Source of the DNA: Epilithonimonas zeae
GTDB taxonomy: Bacteria > Bacteroidota > Bacteroidia > Flavobacteriales > Weeksellaceae
Direction of reading: 5' to 3'
DNA: 64,000 nt
Assembly (NCBI RefSeq): GCF_900141765.1
Contig: NZ_FSRK01000002.1
Coordinates: 310,001 to 374,000, forward strand
Below, piece by piece: positions 7,848-16,449 of the stretch; the stretch's first letter is position 1; every line of letters begins with the position of its first letter. A program made the position numbers and the translations under genes. The notes beneath the pieces were generated by a model that saw only the letters and a program-made list of their open reading frames with translations, was not told the origin of the DNA and made no database searches.

Positions 7848-8498
7848 CTACAAAGTTAAGAAACTTGAGAAACTTCCTTTCTCAAACATTTTGTTGTTGA
7901 TCAATTCTATTTTCTTTATGGAACTGACAGGCACAATAGTAACAATTTTATGTCCTTTTTCAACGTAAAAAAAATAAGCACTGTTAGAATCAATTAGGTA
8001 AATGTCTTTTTGACTTCCAGAGTCATCTGTAATCCTGTGTTTGATTTTCATTTTGTTGTTGACAATCCTGTCTTTTGCTGTCATACCAGTTCCCAAACCA
8101 CCTCCAAGAAAGAAAGAAGCAACCATAAATGCCACCGCAAAGTAAACTTGCTTTTTGATGTGAAGTTTCAAATCCTCCTCTGTTGCATTGGGATTTTTTT
8201 TAAAAAAGTTCTTACCAGCTACAGAAAAACGAACCCATTTTCTATGACTGTTATTTGCAAGGAAATTATAATACAGGACAAAGCCTATGATTAAAATTAT
8301 TAATGATATTAAGATGATAGGCTGGGACGTAAGTTCGGCAATAGGACTTATCAAAATATCCATTATTGAAGAATATTTCAGAAAATTAACGCCCAACATA
8401 TAGAAAAAAACGCCGTCTCTTAATATTCCTAAAATAATGAGGTATAGATAGCCTAAAGGCAAAAGTGTCTGTAGTTTTTCAATTATTTTGTAGTCCAT
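7848..8498 (-). CDS. Conserved-style membrane protein of unknown function
   Basis: This is a 216-residue protein with three likely transmembrane segments: about residues 13-35, 57-78 and 115-134 (the last Gly-rich, Phe-Leu-Gly-Gly-Gly-Leu-Gly-Thr-Gly). A basic loop around residues 85-112 contains an Asn-Pro-Asn-Ala-Thr-Glu-Glu-Asp-Leu motif. The C-terminal 80 residues are soluble and beta-rich (Ile-Tyr-Leu-Ile-Asp-Ser-Asn-Ser-Ala-Tyr-Phe-Phe-Tyr-Val). There is no signal peptide. It lies 14 bases upstream of the exonuclease gene on the same strand and may be co-transcribed with it. I do not recognise the family and assign no function. Confidence 0.65.
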   Translation of the reverse strand: MDYKIIEKLQTLLPLGYLYLIILGILRDGVFFYMLGVNFLKYSSIMDILISPIAELTSQPIILISLIILIIGFVLYYNFLANNSHRKWVRFSVAGKNFFKKNPNATEEDLKLHIKKQVYFAVAFMVASFFLGGGLGTGMTAKDRIVNNKMKIKHRITDDSGSQKDIYLIDSNSAYFFYVEKGHKIVTIVPVSSIKKIELINNKMFEKGSFSSFLTL

Positions 8499-8619
8499 TA
8501 GTTATTATAGTTTTCTTAAGGTAACATCCCTAAAACTACATTTAAGTTTTGAATCTTAAAAATGTTATAATAACAAATTTACGTTATAAACTGTGGAAAG
8601 CTATACTTTCTGTGAAAAA

Positions 8620-10176
8620 TTATTCTTTAATAAACTTTGTACGATATGCTTTTTTATCTGTGATGACATTAATCAAATAATTCCCGACTTTCAAATTTGA
8701 AATATTAATCTTATCATTTATGCCAGATGAAGCTTTTATTATTCTTCCACTTACATCAAGAATCTCTACCTTTTTTATTTGTTCTTTTGTTTTGATGCTT
8801 AAGATGTCTTTGGCAGGATTTGGAAAAAGTGATAGTTCATCAGTTTGAATTTCTTTCACCGACAGATTGGTATTATTGTATCGCAAAATCACATAATCCT
8901 GATTTTTTATGTTAGGAACATTAGGATTAGGCAAGGTTGTGACAGATCCTGCAACAATCACTTTTCCATTATTTGTAACTAAAACTCTGGAGGGAAATTG
9001 CTCTTTGAAAACTGGAGTAGAGACATTGGTTATGGCCTCTCCATTTGTTCCAAATGTTAAAGCTTTGGTATAATCTGGATTTACCTTTGCTGTATAAAAT
9101 GCCATCTGATTAGTTGTTTGGCCAATGATCTTTGAATTTGTCATCAGAAAGCTGCCGTCAGATGATATTGCACTTTGAGAAAAATTTTGGTTAAATGGAT
9201 TTTTTATTTTTCCACCAGTTCCAAAAGTATTATCCAAGTTTCCGTATCGGTTGATTTTGAAAAAATCTCCACTTATTACGAAAAGAGTTTCATTATTTCC
9301 TTTTGGAATTACCAAAGAAATATTAGGATTAGCATTGGAATTACCATAATAGAATTCAGTTGTCCCATTGATGCCATAAGAAGCAGGACTTCCATCAAGA
9401 TTGAAGGCAGATACAGATATGTTATAATTGGGCATTCCGCCTTCTGAATAATTAATTCCGTAGGCATAGATTTTATTATTCAACAATTGTATTTTTTGGA
9501 TAAGATTCGTTTTACCACCAATATCTAGAATTATTTTACCATCTGAATTCCAGTTATCATCAAAACTGCCATCCATATTGGCTCCGATTATGAAAATATC
9601 CTGATCAATATTTCCAGCAATGTAAATTTTGTCGTTGTAAACTTCCAGACAAGTTACAATTTTGTTATTGCCACCTCCTATTGCAAATCTTGCGATTCCA
9701 TTAGTTCCGAACGTAGTATCAAGAATACCATTGGGACTGATTTTTATCGCAATGATATCTGCACTGAGATTTGTAGAGTTATTACCGTGACCTGCAATTA
9801 AAAAACTTCCGTCTGATAGTCTAAGTAATTTTGATGCAGTAAGAAACAAGTTTTTATTATTCGTATAGGTAGAATAGCTAAAAAAACCATTATTTCCGAA
9901 GGTAGAATCTAAAGTTCCATCCATATTCAGTCTGAAAACAGTGCAATAGATTGGTTCGAAAAATCCTGAACTGCTGAAAGATTTTCCTAGATAAACAGTT
10001 TTTCCATCGGGTTGCTCTAACACATCATAAATAATCTCTGTATTGCTGTTAGGATAATTAAACACAGTATCTAAAAATAACTTACCATCTTCTGAAAAAG
10101 AAGAATCTAATACACCATCCTGAGAATAGATGATAATACTGGCAAAGCAAACTAATGAAATGAATATTTTTTTCAT
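8620..10176 (-). CDS. Secreted delta-60-repeat protein with T9SS type A sorting domain
   Basis: This 518-residue protein has a signal peptide (residues 1-18) and a body made of delta-60 type repeats. The repeats recur as Asp-Gly-x-Leu-Asp-x-x-Phe-Gly-x-x-Gly (for example near residues 20-30, 88-98 and 152-160) and are expected to form a propeller or solenoid of beta strands. The last ~75 residues (Leu-Phe-Pro-Asn-Pro-Ala-Lys-Asp onward, ending in Lys-Phe-Ile-Lys-Glu) are a type IX secretion sorting domain, so the product should be exported across the outer membrane and attached or released. It is the last of three paralogous genes read leftward, 12 bases from its neighbour. Ligand and function are unknown. 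Confidence 0.88.
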   Translation of the reverse strand: MKKIFISLVCFASIIIYSQDGVLDSSFSEDGKLFLDTVFNYPNSNTEIIYDVLEQPDGKTVYLGKSFSSSGFFEPIYCTVFRLNMDGTLDSTFGNNGFFSYSTYTNNKNLFLTASKLLRLSDGSFLIAGHGNNSTNLSADIIAIKISPNGILDTTFGTNGIARFAIGGGNNKIVTCLEVYNDKIYIAGNIDQDIFIIGANMDGSFDDNWNSDGKIILDIGGKTNLIQKIQLLNNKIYAYGINYSEGGMPNYNISVSAFNLDGSPASYGINGTTEFYYGNSNANPNISLVIPKGNNETLFVISGDFFKINRYGNLDNTFGTGGKIKNPFNQNFSQSAISSDGSFLMTNSKIIGQTTNQMAFYTAKVNPDYTKALTFGTNGEAITNVSTPVFKEQFPSRVLVTNNGKVIVAGSVTTLPNPNVPNIKNQDYVILRYNNTNLSVKEIQTDELSLFPNPAKDILSIKTKEQIKKVEILDVSGRIIKASSGINDKINISNLKVGNYLINVITDKKAYRTKFIKE

Positions 10177-10188
10177 GGCTGTGTGTTT

Positions 10189-12582
10189 TTATTTGAATTT
10201 TTTGATTTTATTATTTGTCATACCTGTAGCAACTGCTCCTTCTTGGTTACTTCCGCCAACCAATATTTTATTGTCAGAAGTAAGATTTATGGCAGTGATT
10301 TCTTCAAAAAAATCAATTGAATTGTTGTCAAGATAATCAGAAACGACGCCGTTATTTTTAATTCCGAAAGAGTTGTCCAATGTTCCGTTGAGATTGAGTC
10401 TTAAAATAAAACCGTGTATTTCACTGCTTTTTCCAATAATTAATAGTTTGTTATCTGGCTGAACAGCAATGGTAGAAAATTTTAGGTCATTAGGACTTTG
10501 AGTTCCATAACCAAATACACCATTGTTGCCATACGACAAATCTGAGGTTCCATTAGATAATATTTTTTCCACTAATATTCTGTAATTAAAATCTGTTGAC
10601 TTTTCTGATATCAAATAAACATTGTTAGAAACATCAATTACGATTTTTTTAAAGACTTCATAATAATCTGGATTATAATCTTTTTGAAAAAGACCATTAT
10701 TCCCAAAAGAGGATATCGGCTGACCTTCCAAATCATAAAGATAAATTGAAAGCTTATGTAGACTATTATCTATGTAAACTGTTGCGATGCTGTTGGCACC
10801 AACATATAATTTATTCTCATCAGGAGAATATACTGAGTACTGTGACGGTACTTCTATGTAACCTTTGTTTTGGGCAAAGGAATAATCAATACTTCCGTCT
10901 GCGTTATATCTGTAAAGGATTGGTTTCGTGGTTTCACTATCATTTGTGAAATCTACGGAAGCAGAAGCATAAAGTTTTTTATTATTTTGATTGAATTTGA
11001 AACTAGTGGTGTTGTGTTGGTATATATTTTCAAATTTCTTATATCTATAGTTGGCTTGAATTTTTCCTGATTCCTCAATCAAAGACCCATAAGCAACGAC
11101 GGCCAATTGCTTGTTTTCTAAAATATCAAAATCACCGACTGGGATGTCATTGAAAAAACCATTGTTGGCAAAGGTTTTATCAAGCAATCCTGTAGGAAGA
11201 TATTTGTAAAGCCCTTGTGGATTCAAAACATAGAATTTACCATCATCTTGCGAAATTATCTTTCTGATTTTTTTATCAGATTGACTGTTATCCTCCTGTC
11301 CACAGCTACTATTAAATACCAAATTGTTAAAACTTCCCCATAATAGTAATGCTTTATTTTCTCTACAAAATCCTACACCTATAGGAGAAATTTTGGTATT
11401 ATCATTAAAATAGCCAGCTACAAGATAATCGTCATAATAGCTTTGATTGACGACAGTATTTTGTTGGGTTGATGCAGTCCCACCATTTTTGTCGTAGCTG
11501 TCTACAACCGAATTTTTATAATTTCCGGATGTTTTATAGCCCAAAATAATGATGTCTTCTAAGCTATTTGTATGAATGTAGTTTATTACATCTTCTTGTG
11601 TTCCAAAATTGATGACCTTTTTTCCTGTTCCATTGAAACTTGTTTCTAAGCTGCCATTACTAGTCAGCTTGACTACTGCTGCATCTATCTTACTGTTTGT
11701 ATTGGTATCGCAAAATCCTGCGAGTAAAATTTTCCCATCGGATAAAACTTTCATGGTATTTGGTCTGTCATTTTTGCCAAAAAAATCGATGATTTTTATC
11801 CCATTATTGCCAAAAGAGCTATCTAAAGTTCCATCTGGGTTAAATCTTGCCGCAAAAAAATCTTCTTGAACACCATCAAATGTATAACCTGACGCTAAGA
11901 TTTTATTGTCGGATAATATATTGAGATTTTTAATTTCAGATTTTTGTCCTAATTCTAGAAAAATAAATCCTTTTTGATTAAAATCCTTATCAATTCGCCC
12001 GTTGTTAAAATAATACTTAACGATGACTGCCTTTTTACCAGCTCTTCCACCGATAATAATTTTATCATCTTTAATGTCAATGGCATTCGCAACATCGTCA
12101 CTTGTAAAATCTGTCACTACTTTTCCGTCTATACTAAATTCTGTTTCACTATCTATAGATGCGGTAGAGGCACTCAGTCTTACTAATGCAATGCTTTTAT
12201 TACTGTCATCAATAGAATAACCCGCCAGAACAACCTTATCCTTGTAGTATTTTATAGCATTTGCTCTGGAACCGTTATTTCCTATGGAGACAGCCTTCCG
12301 AGCGAGTAAACCATTAGAATTTGTTGCATAATAGTAAAAAGCATCTTTAGAGGGAAACTTTAATGCTGAACCATTACCCTCATTAGAGATATTGGTTATG
12401 GCATTACTATAACCAGCTATGTATAAACTGTTATTAGTATAATCGATAGATGTTGGAACTTCCTTGAGGTAATTGTCAACGTAGTTATATTCTCCCAAGC
12501 CAAAATTGGATTCTATAATTCCTTGTTGGGAAAATAAAGAAAAGGAAATGCTATGGAAGAGTAAAAGAATATATTTTTTCAT
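10189..12582 (-). CDS. Exported delta-60-repeat protein without recognisable T9SS domain
   Basis: At 797 residues this is the largest member of the trio. It has a signal peptide (about residues 1-18, ending Leu-Phe-Ser-Gln) followed by many delta-60 repeats (Asp-Gly-Thr-Leu-Asp-Ser-Ser-Phe-Gly-Asn-Asn-Gly near the middle, and Leu-Asn-Gly-Thr-Leu-Asp-Asn-Ser-Phe-Gly near the end). It stops soon after a repeat, in a basic Asn-Asn-Lys-Ile-Lys-Lys-Phe-Lys tail. The Phe-Pro-Asn-Pro-x-x sorting domain of both neighbours is absent. It may therefore stay periplasmic or be carried by another route, or its 3' end may have been lost. Spacing to its neighbours is 5 and 12 bases, consistent with one operon. 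Confidence 0.85.
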   Translation of the reverse strand: MKKYILLLFHSISFSLFSQQGIIESNFGLGEYNYVDNYLKEVPTSIDYTNNSLYIAGYSNAITNISNEGNGSALKFPSKDAFYYYATNSNGLLARKAVSIGNNGSRANAIKYYKDKVVLAGYSIDDSNKSIALVRLSASTASIDSETEFSIDGKVVTDFTSDDVANAIDIKDDKIIIGGRAGKKAVIVKYYFNNGRIDKDFNQKGFIFLELGQKSEIKNLNILSDNKILASGYTFDGVQEDFFAARFNPDGTLDSSFGNNGIKIIDFFGKNDRPNTMKVLSDGKILLAGFCDTNTNSKIDAAVVKLTSNGSLETSFNGTGKKVINFGTQEDVINYIHTNSLEDIIILGYKTSGNYKNSVVDSYDKNGGTASTQQNTVVNQSYYDDYLVAGYFNDNTKISPIGVGFCRENKALLLWGSFNNLVFNSSCGQEDNSQSDKKIRKIISQDDGKFYVLNPQGLYKYLPTGLLDKTFANNGFFNDIPVGDFDILENKQLAVVAYGSLIEESGKIQANYRYKKFENIYQHNTTSFKFNQNNKKLYASASVDFTNDSETTKPILYRYNADGSIDYSFAQNKGYIEVPSQYSVYSPDENKLYVGANSIATVYIDNSLHKLSIYLYDLEGQPISSFGNNGLFQKDYNPDYYEVFKKIVIDVSNNVYLISEKSTDFNYRILVEKILSNGTSDLSYGNNGVFGYGTQSPNDLKFSTIAVQPDNKLLIIGKSSEIHGFILRLNLNGTLDNSFGIKNNGVVSDYLDNNSIDFFEEITAINLTSDNKILVGGSNQEGAVATGMTNNKIKKFK

Positions 12583-12587
12583 TTGTG

Positions 12588-14093
12588 TTATTTTTTAATG
12601 ATTTTAATGGATTCTGAATAGTTTTCACCAGAGAATTTTAGGACATAATTTCCTTGTTTCAAAAAGGATAAGTCTAAAATCAAATCACCAGAAAAATTTG
12701 TGTTCTTACCATTAAGGCCATTTCTTATAAATCTTCCTGATAAATCATAAACACTGATGTCTAAGTTTTTGTTTTGAGTGTTTTTGATTCTGACATTTAA
12801 GGTGTTTTTTACAGGATTTGGGTAAGCCAAGGTTATGTTGCGTTCAGAAGAAGGGTTGTCAACATTCAGCATGATGTTATTCAAAAGTTTGAAGACTAAA
12901 ATGTCATCATTATAAGTTGCTCCACCATAGATACTGCCGTCTTCAGAAATTTGAATATTTTTTAAAATTGCATTACTAAAAGTATTTTTAAAACTTCCAT
13001 TGTTTGCAAAATTGGTGTTCATAGAACCGTCAAGATTATAGCTTCCTATCCAAAGGTCTTTTGAAGAGCTTGAATATTGAGATCCTGCTAACAATAATTT
13101 TCCTTTATAAAAAGCAATATCATTAATGTCGAAAAACTTTCCGTTCCAGCATGGGAAGTATCCCGAAACATCAAAAAAAGTCTTTACTAAGTTTCCGGTA
13201 TTAAGGTCTACTACCAATATGTTATCATTGCAGTCTTGTATATGCAAAATCACATAGGCATAATTTGAGACAGTATCAATAATCATTTTTCTCAAACTTC
13301 CAGCGCTGTAATAATCAGACATAATATATTCAAAATTAAAATTCGGATCCACGCTGCCATCCTGATTGATTTTTTTAAGAATGTTGTATCTGTATTTAGT
13401 CGTGTTATTTACAGTGACTTGTTTTGTGCTATTGGCCGCAAGCAATATTTTTCCATCATTTAACAAAATAGCATCGGCTATGTTTTCGTAGTCACCAAAA
13501 TCATAAACTTGAACACCTTTGTTTCCAAAAGAAAAATCTGAAAAGCCATCCTGAGTAAATTTCTCGATATACAAATCAGTTGTGTTTCCACCAAATGTGT
13601 AAAATTTACCATCAGAAAGTTTTAATATTTTGTTAGTTGCTCCCGAAAAAATTTCCTGTTTACCATTAAAAGCAAAAAGAGAATCTAACTTTCCATTAGC
13701 TTCAGTCTTTATTAAACCTTTGTCTGTGAGGAAAAGTAATCTTCCGTCATCATATTCGATAAGATCTTTTGGACTGGTGTAAATCTGATACGAGTCAAAA
13801 TTATTAATGACTTTACCTAGATTACCAAAATCAGCATTAAAACCATTGTTCGGATTGAGCTTCAAAACACTTAAGCCGCTTTTATAATAAAGATAGTCTG
13901 TGATATTGGTATATGATGTTGCAATGATAGAATGATCGGACATTAATTTAATCTTTCCGGTTTCATCATAGCTTTTGTACCAGTAATCGGTAACCAGATA
14001 TCCTGATTGGTTAAAGTTAGTGTCTAAATACTGCGTTTGACCCGATACTTTTAAGCATAAAAATACCAATAATGCAATTGTAATTTTTTTCAT
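12588..14093 (-). CDS. Secreted delta-60-repeat protein with T9SS type A sorting domain
   Basis: This 501-residue protein is the first gene of the trio. It has a signal peptide (residues 1-18, Val-Ser-Gly-Gln) and delta-60 repeats of the form Asn-Gly-Lys-Leu-Asp-Ser-Leu-Phe-x-x-Asn-Gly and Asp-Gly-Ser-Met-Asn-Thr-Asn-Phe-Ala-Asn-Asn-Gly. A type IX sorting domain starts at Tyr-Pro-Asn-Pro-Val-Lys-Asn-Thr-Leu (about residue 427) and ends in Ser-Ile-Lys-Ile-Ile-Lys-Lys. It should be surface-exposed or released. The 275 bases upstream, up to the insertion element at 14369, hold no clear gene and no full Bacteroidota promoter that I can see, so the operon promoter is unresolved. Confidence 0.88.
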   Translation of the reverse strand: MKKITIALLVFLCLKVSGQTQYLDTNFNQSGYLVTDYWYKSYDETGKIKLMSDHSIIATSYTNITDYLYYKSGLSVLKLNPNNGFNADFGNLGKVINNFDSYQIYTSPKDLIEYDDGRLLFLTDKGLIKTEANGKLDSLFAFNGKQEIFSGATNKILKLSDGKFYTFGGNTTDLYIEKFTQDGFSDFSFGNKGVQVYDFGDYENIADAILLNDGKILLAANSTKQVTVNNTTKYRYNILKKINQDGSVDPNFNFEYIMSDYYSAGSLRKMIIDTVSNYAYVILHIQDCNDNILVVDLNTGNLVKTFFDVSGYFPCWNGKFFDINDIAFYKGKLLLAGSQYSSSSKDLWIGSYNLDGSMNTNFANNGSFKNTFSNAILKNIQISEDGSIYGGATYNDDILVFKLLNNIMLNVDNPSSERNITLAYPNPVKNTLNVRIKNTQNKNLDISVYDLSGRFIRNGLNGKNTNFSGDLILDLSFLKQGNYVLKFSGENYSESIKIIKK

Positions 14094-14368
14094 AATGTTT
14101 CATTTGTATTTAGTTTTTTGGAAATAAGAATGCCTCTAATTTTGGAAACCAAATAATGGTTTCTGCCTTGTTGATTGTTTCCCATTTCATAGTATGAGAA
14201 TACCCAAATAGTCATCAGAGTGATTGGTTTTAAGCCTTTCCGTCTGATAATATTATAAACTTTAAAGGTTTGAAAATCTGCACTCCAAAGAAAAATAGGA
14301 GTGATAAAGAGAAAATTGAGTTTGTTTCCATAATTTGTGTTGTTTGTTGTAAAAATATAAAAAAAAAA

Positions 14369-15908
14369 GAGGCTGTGTCAAAAGGGCAGTCTTTTTTTGT
14401 ATTATGTTGCAAAAAAGATTTTTCATTTTTGTGTTTAAAAAAACTTTGAAAATCGGAAGATAAAAGTTTAAAAAGCAGTTTTTTCAGGCTGCTTTTGACA
14501 TTTTCTTGAGGTTGTGGGCTATCGCAAGTATGTCGATTTCTACCTCGACCTTATTTTCCCCCGAAGCATAAATCGTTTAAAATTTTTGTTGTGTTTGAGT
14601 GGGGCAAAAACAGGTTCAACATCGTGACATCGCTGTTTCCGTAGCCTTATACCTTTTTTAGTACAAAGAAGTTTGAAAACCTTTTGCCTGATTTCTGCCA
14701 GTTCGGGATTGTTTTTGTGAAGTAGTTATTTGTCCTGATTTTTGATCTTTCCTGAAGTAATTGTATTTCACATAAGCTTTTATTTTATTAGATTTCAGTA
14801 AGTTATAGTTTTCTTCCGAGCCATATCCTGCATCCGCTACCAGCTCTTTCGGAACTTTATGATATCTTTCTTTAAAGCCCTGTAAATGAGATTCCAACGT
14901 TTTGGTGTCGGTAGGATTGGGATGGATGGAATAGTGTAAAACAAATTGTTTATTGGTGGAAATCTGCAGGTTGTAAGCCGGTTTTAGTTGCCCGTTTCGC
15001 ATATGATCTTTCTTCTCTGCATAAAGGTAGCATCTGTGTCGGTTTTGGAATAAGAATTTCTACCCTCCAATATTCCCTGTTGTTTCTTGTATTTATCTAA
15101 ATTGGCAGCCCAGTTTTTCTTAGCATAACTGAGTTTCTGCCGAACTTTTAAAGGCACTTTTTTTATCTCTTAAAACCTCATTGATCTTTGTGATGGCTTG
15201 ATTTACTTTTTCAGAATCAATCTCTTTAAAATCAATACTTTCTGTATCGTGAAGCTCATCTTTAGCAGCTTTTTCCGCATAATTCCAAAGTTCTTCCAGC
15301 TAATGGGAAATTCTCTCTTTATGCTTTTTGATGGCTTTTCCCCAGACAGAAGTATCGCGGTTGGCATTGGCTTCTATCTTTGTGCCGTCCACAAAAGTGG
15401 TTTCCAAACTCACCAAACCTTCTTTTTCCAAAAGCAGAACAATTTGTGTGAAAATGGCTTTAATCTCATCCTTCAATCGTTCACTACGAAATCTGTTTAA
15501 GGTATTATGGTCGGGACGGCTCATCGCTGAAGGCCACATAAAATGGATGTTTTCTTTCAGAGCCTGCTCCATTTTGCGGCTTGAATAGATATTACTCAAA
15601 TAGCTGTAAATTAAAAACTTTCAAAAGCATTTTCGGATGGTAGCACGAGGTTCCGCCGGGTTTGTAGGTTTTGATCAAGCTTTTAATATCAAGCTCATCA
15701 ATAATGCCTAAAACTATTTTCACAGGATGCTTTTCGTCAATCAACTCCGATAAATTCGTAGGAAAAAGCAAATTTTCTTCGGGATTGTAATCTTTAAAGA
15801 CTACTTTTGAAGCACTTAACACACAGCAAATTACAAAATTTGCTACAATTAGGAAGCGAAAGCTTTCCTTTTTTATGAAAAAGGCTGCCTCACTTTTGAG
15901 ACAGCCTC
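14369..15908 (-). mobile_element. Decayed IS1182-type insertion sequence
   Basis: The element is 1540 bp and is bounded by matching terminal inverted repeats. The left end begins GAGGCTGTGTCAAAAG (14369) and the right end, read inward, begins GAGGCTGTCTCAAAAG (15908). Just inside both ends lie GC-rich hairpin bases and a T-run that can act as terminators. It holds one transposase frame broken in several places. No clear target duplication is seen: the left flank is an A-run and the right flank is GTTT. It separates the delta-60 operon from the lipoprotein gene. Confidence 0.85.
14484..15822 (-). pseudogene. Degraded IS1182-family transposase
   Basis: Fragments of one transposase are scattered over different phases. 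The N-terminal part (15822-15592, GTG start) has the His-Pro-Val-Lys entry segment and the Tyr-His-Pro-Lys-Met-Leu-Leu-Lys motif of the DUF772 domain. The next part (15599-15300) carries Phe-Val-Asp-Gly-Thr-Lys-Ile-Glu-Ala-Asn-Ala-Asn, which includes the first catalytic Asp. A third part (15002-14658) carries [10 protein letters not shown] with the second Asp. The extreme C-terminus (His-Asn-Leu-Lys-Lys-Met-Ser-Lys-Ala-Ala, TGA at 14486-14484) is still readable. Several frameshifts or stops make it inactive. Confidence 0.85.
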
Positions 15909-15918
15909 GTTTATTTTT

Positions 15919-16344
15919 TTATTTTATTCTTGCGAGATGCATCACCTGATTATCCTGAGAAATCAGAAGCGAATCGCCTTTGGTTTCAGCCGAAATCGTA
16001 TTTCTTTCATAGAATTCTCCCTCTGAAGTTTTCTTTTTGAAATCCAAAACAAATTTGTTATTATTAGCTTCCAAAGTAATGGTTTTTGATTTCCCATTAT
16101 CGGTAAAAGTCGCCTTTGCTCGGCTTCCGTCAACAGCTTTGTAAGGAACCGAATATTCCTGTACTTTCTTACCGTCCACAGTTTTTTCCATAGAAGTAGT
16201 TGTTACACTATCGATTTTACCATTCTCATCAGTAACAGTTGTTTCTGTGGAATAAGATTCGGAAGTCATTTTAGTATCATTTTTTTTGCAGGAAACTAAT
16301 GCTATAGCAACTGCAAAGCCAGAAATTAAAGTGTTTTTTTTCAT
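15919..16344 (-). CDS. Small lipoprotein, possibly lysozyme-inhibitor-like
   Basis: This 141-residue lipoprotein has a signal peptide ending in Leu-Val-Ser-Cys (C19) followed by Lys-Lys-Asn-Asp, which is typical of Bacteroidota lipoproteins. A Ser/Thr-rich linker runs to about residue 60. A compact beta-rich domain follows with Tyr-Ala/Ser-Val-Pro-Tyr, then Ala-Lys-Ala-Thr-Phe and Phe-Val-Leu-Asp-Phe, loosely reminiscent of the MliC/PliC fold that inhibits c-type lysozyme. It lacks the cysteine pair usual in that family, so this is only a suggestion. The IS end lies 10 bases beyond its stop and probably acts as its terminator. Confidence 0.6.
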   Translation of the reverse strand: MKKNTLISGFAVAIALVSCKKNDTKMTSESYSTETTVTDENGKIDSVTTTSMEKTVDGKKVQEYSVPYKAVDGSRAKATFTDNGKSKTITLEANNNKFVLDFKKKTSEGEFYERNTISAETKGDSLLISQDNQVMHLARIK

Positions 16345-16403
16345 AGTTATAAAGGTTTTAAATGAGTGATTTTTTTTGTATCAAATTGTTGTCCAAAAAC
16401 AAA

Positions 16404-16430
16404 AAATCCCGAAACTAATTTCGGGATTTT
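16404..16430 (-). terminator. Intrinsic terminator after prolyl oligopeptidase gene
   Basis: AAATCCCGAAA pairs with TTTCGGGATTT around a CTAA loop. On the minus strand it is followed by T-rich sequence, 20 bases past the stop at 16450. Confidence 0.85.
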
Positions 16431-16449
16431 TATCATAATAATTGCTATT

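Noticed and set aside
14230-14412. 60-residue minus-strand frame before the delta-60 operon
   Set aside because: It overlaps the left IS end, has no family signal, and its hydrophobic start looks accidental in AT-rich DNA.
14369-15908. Target-site duplication for the IS element
   Set aside because: The flanks are an A-run on the left and GTTT on the right; no convincing short direct repeat is seen.
15919-16344. Firm MliC/PliC lysozyme-inhibitor assignment
   Set aside because: The fold pattern is loose and the usual cysteines are missing, so it is only mentioned as a possibility.
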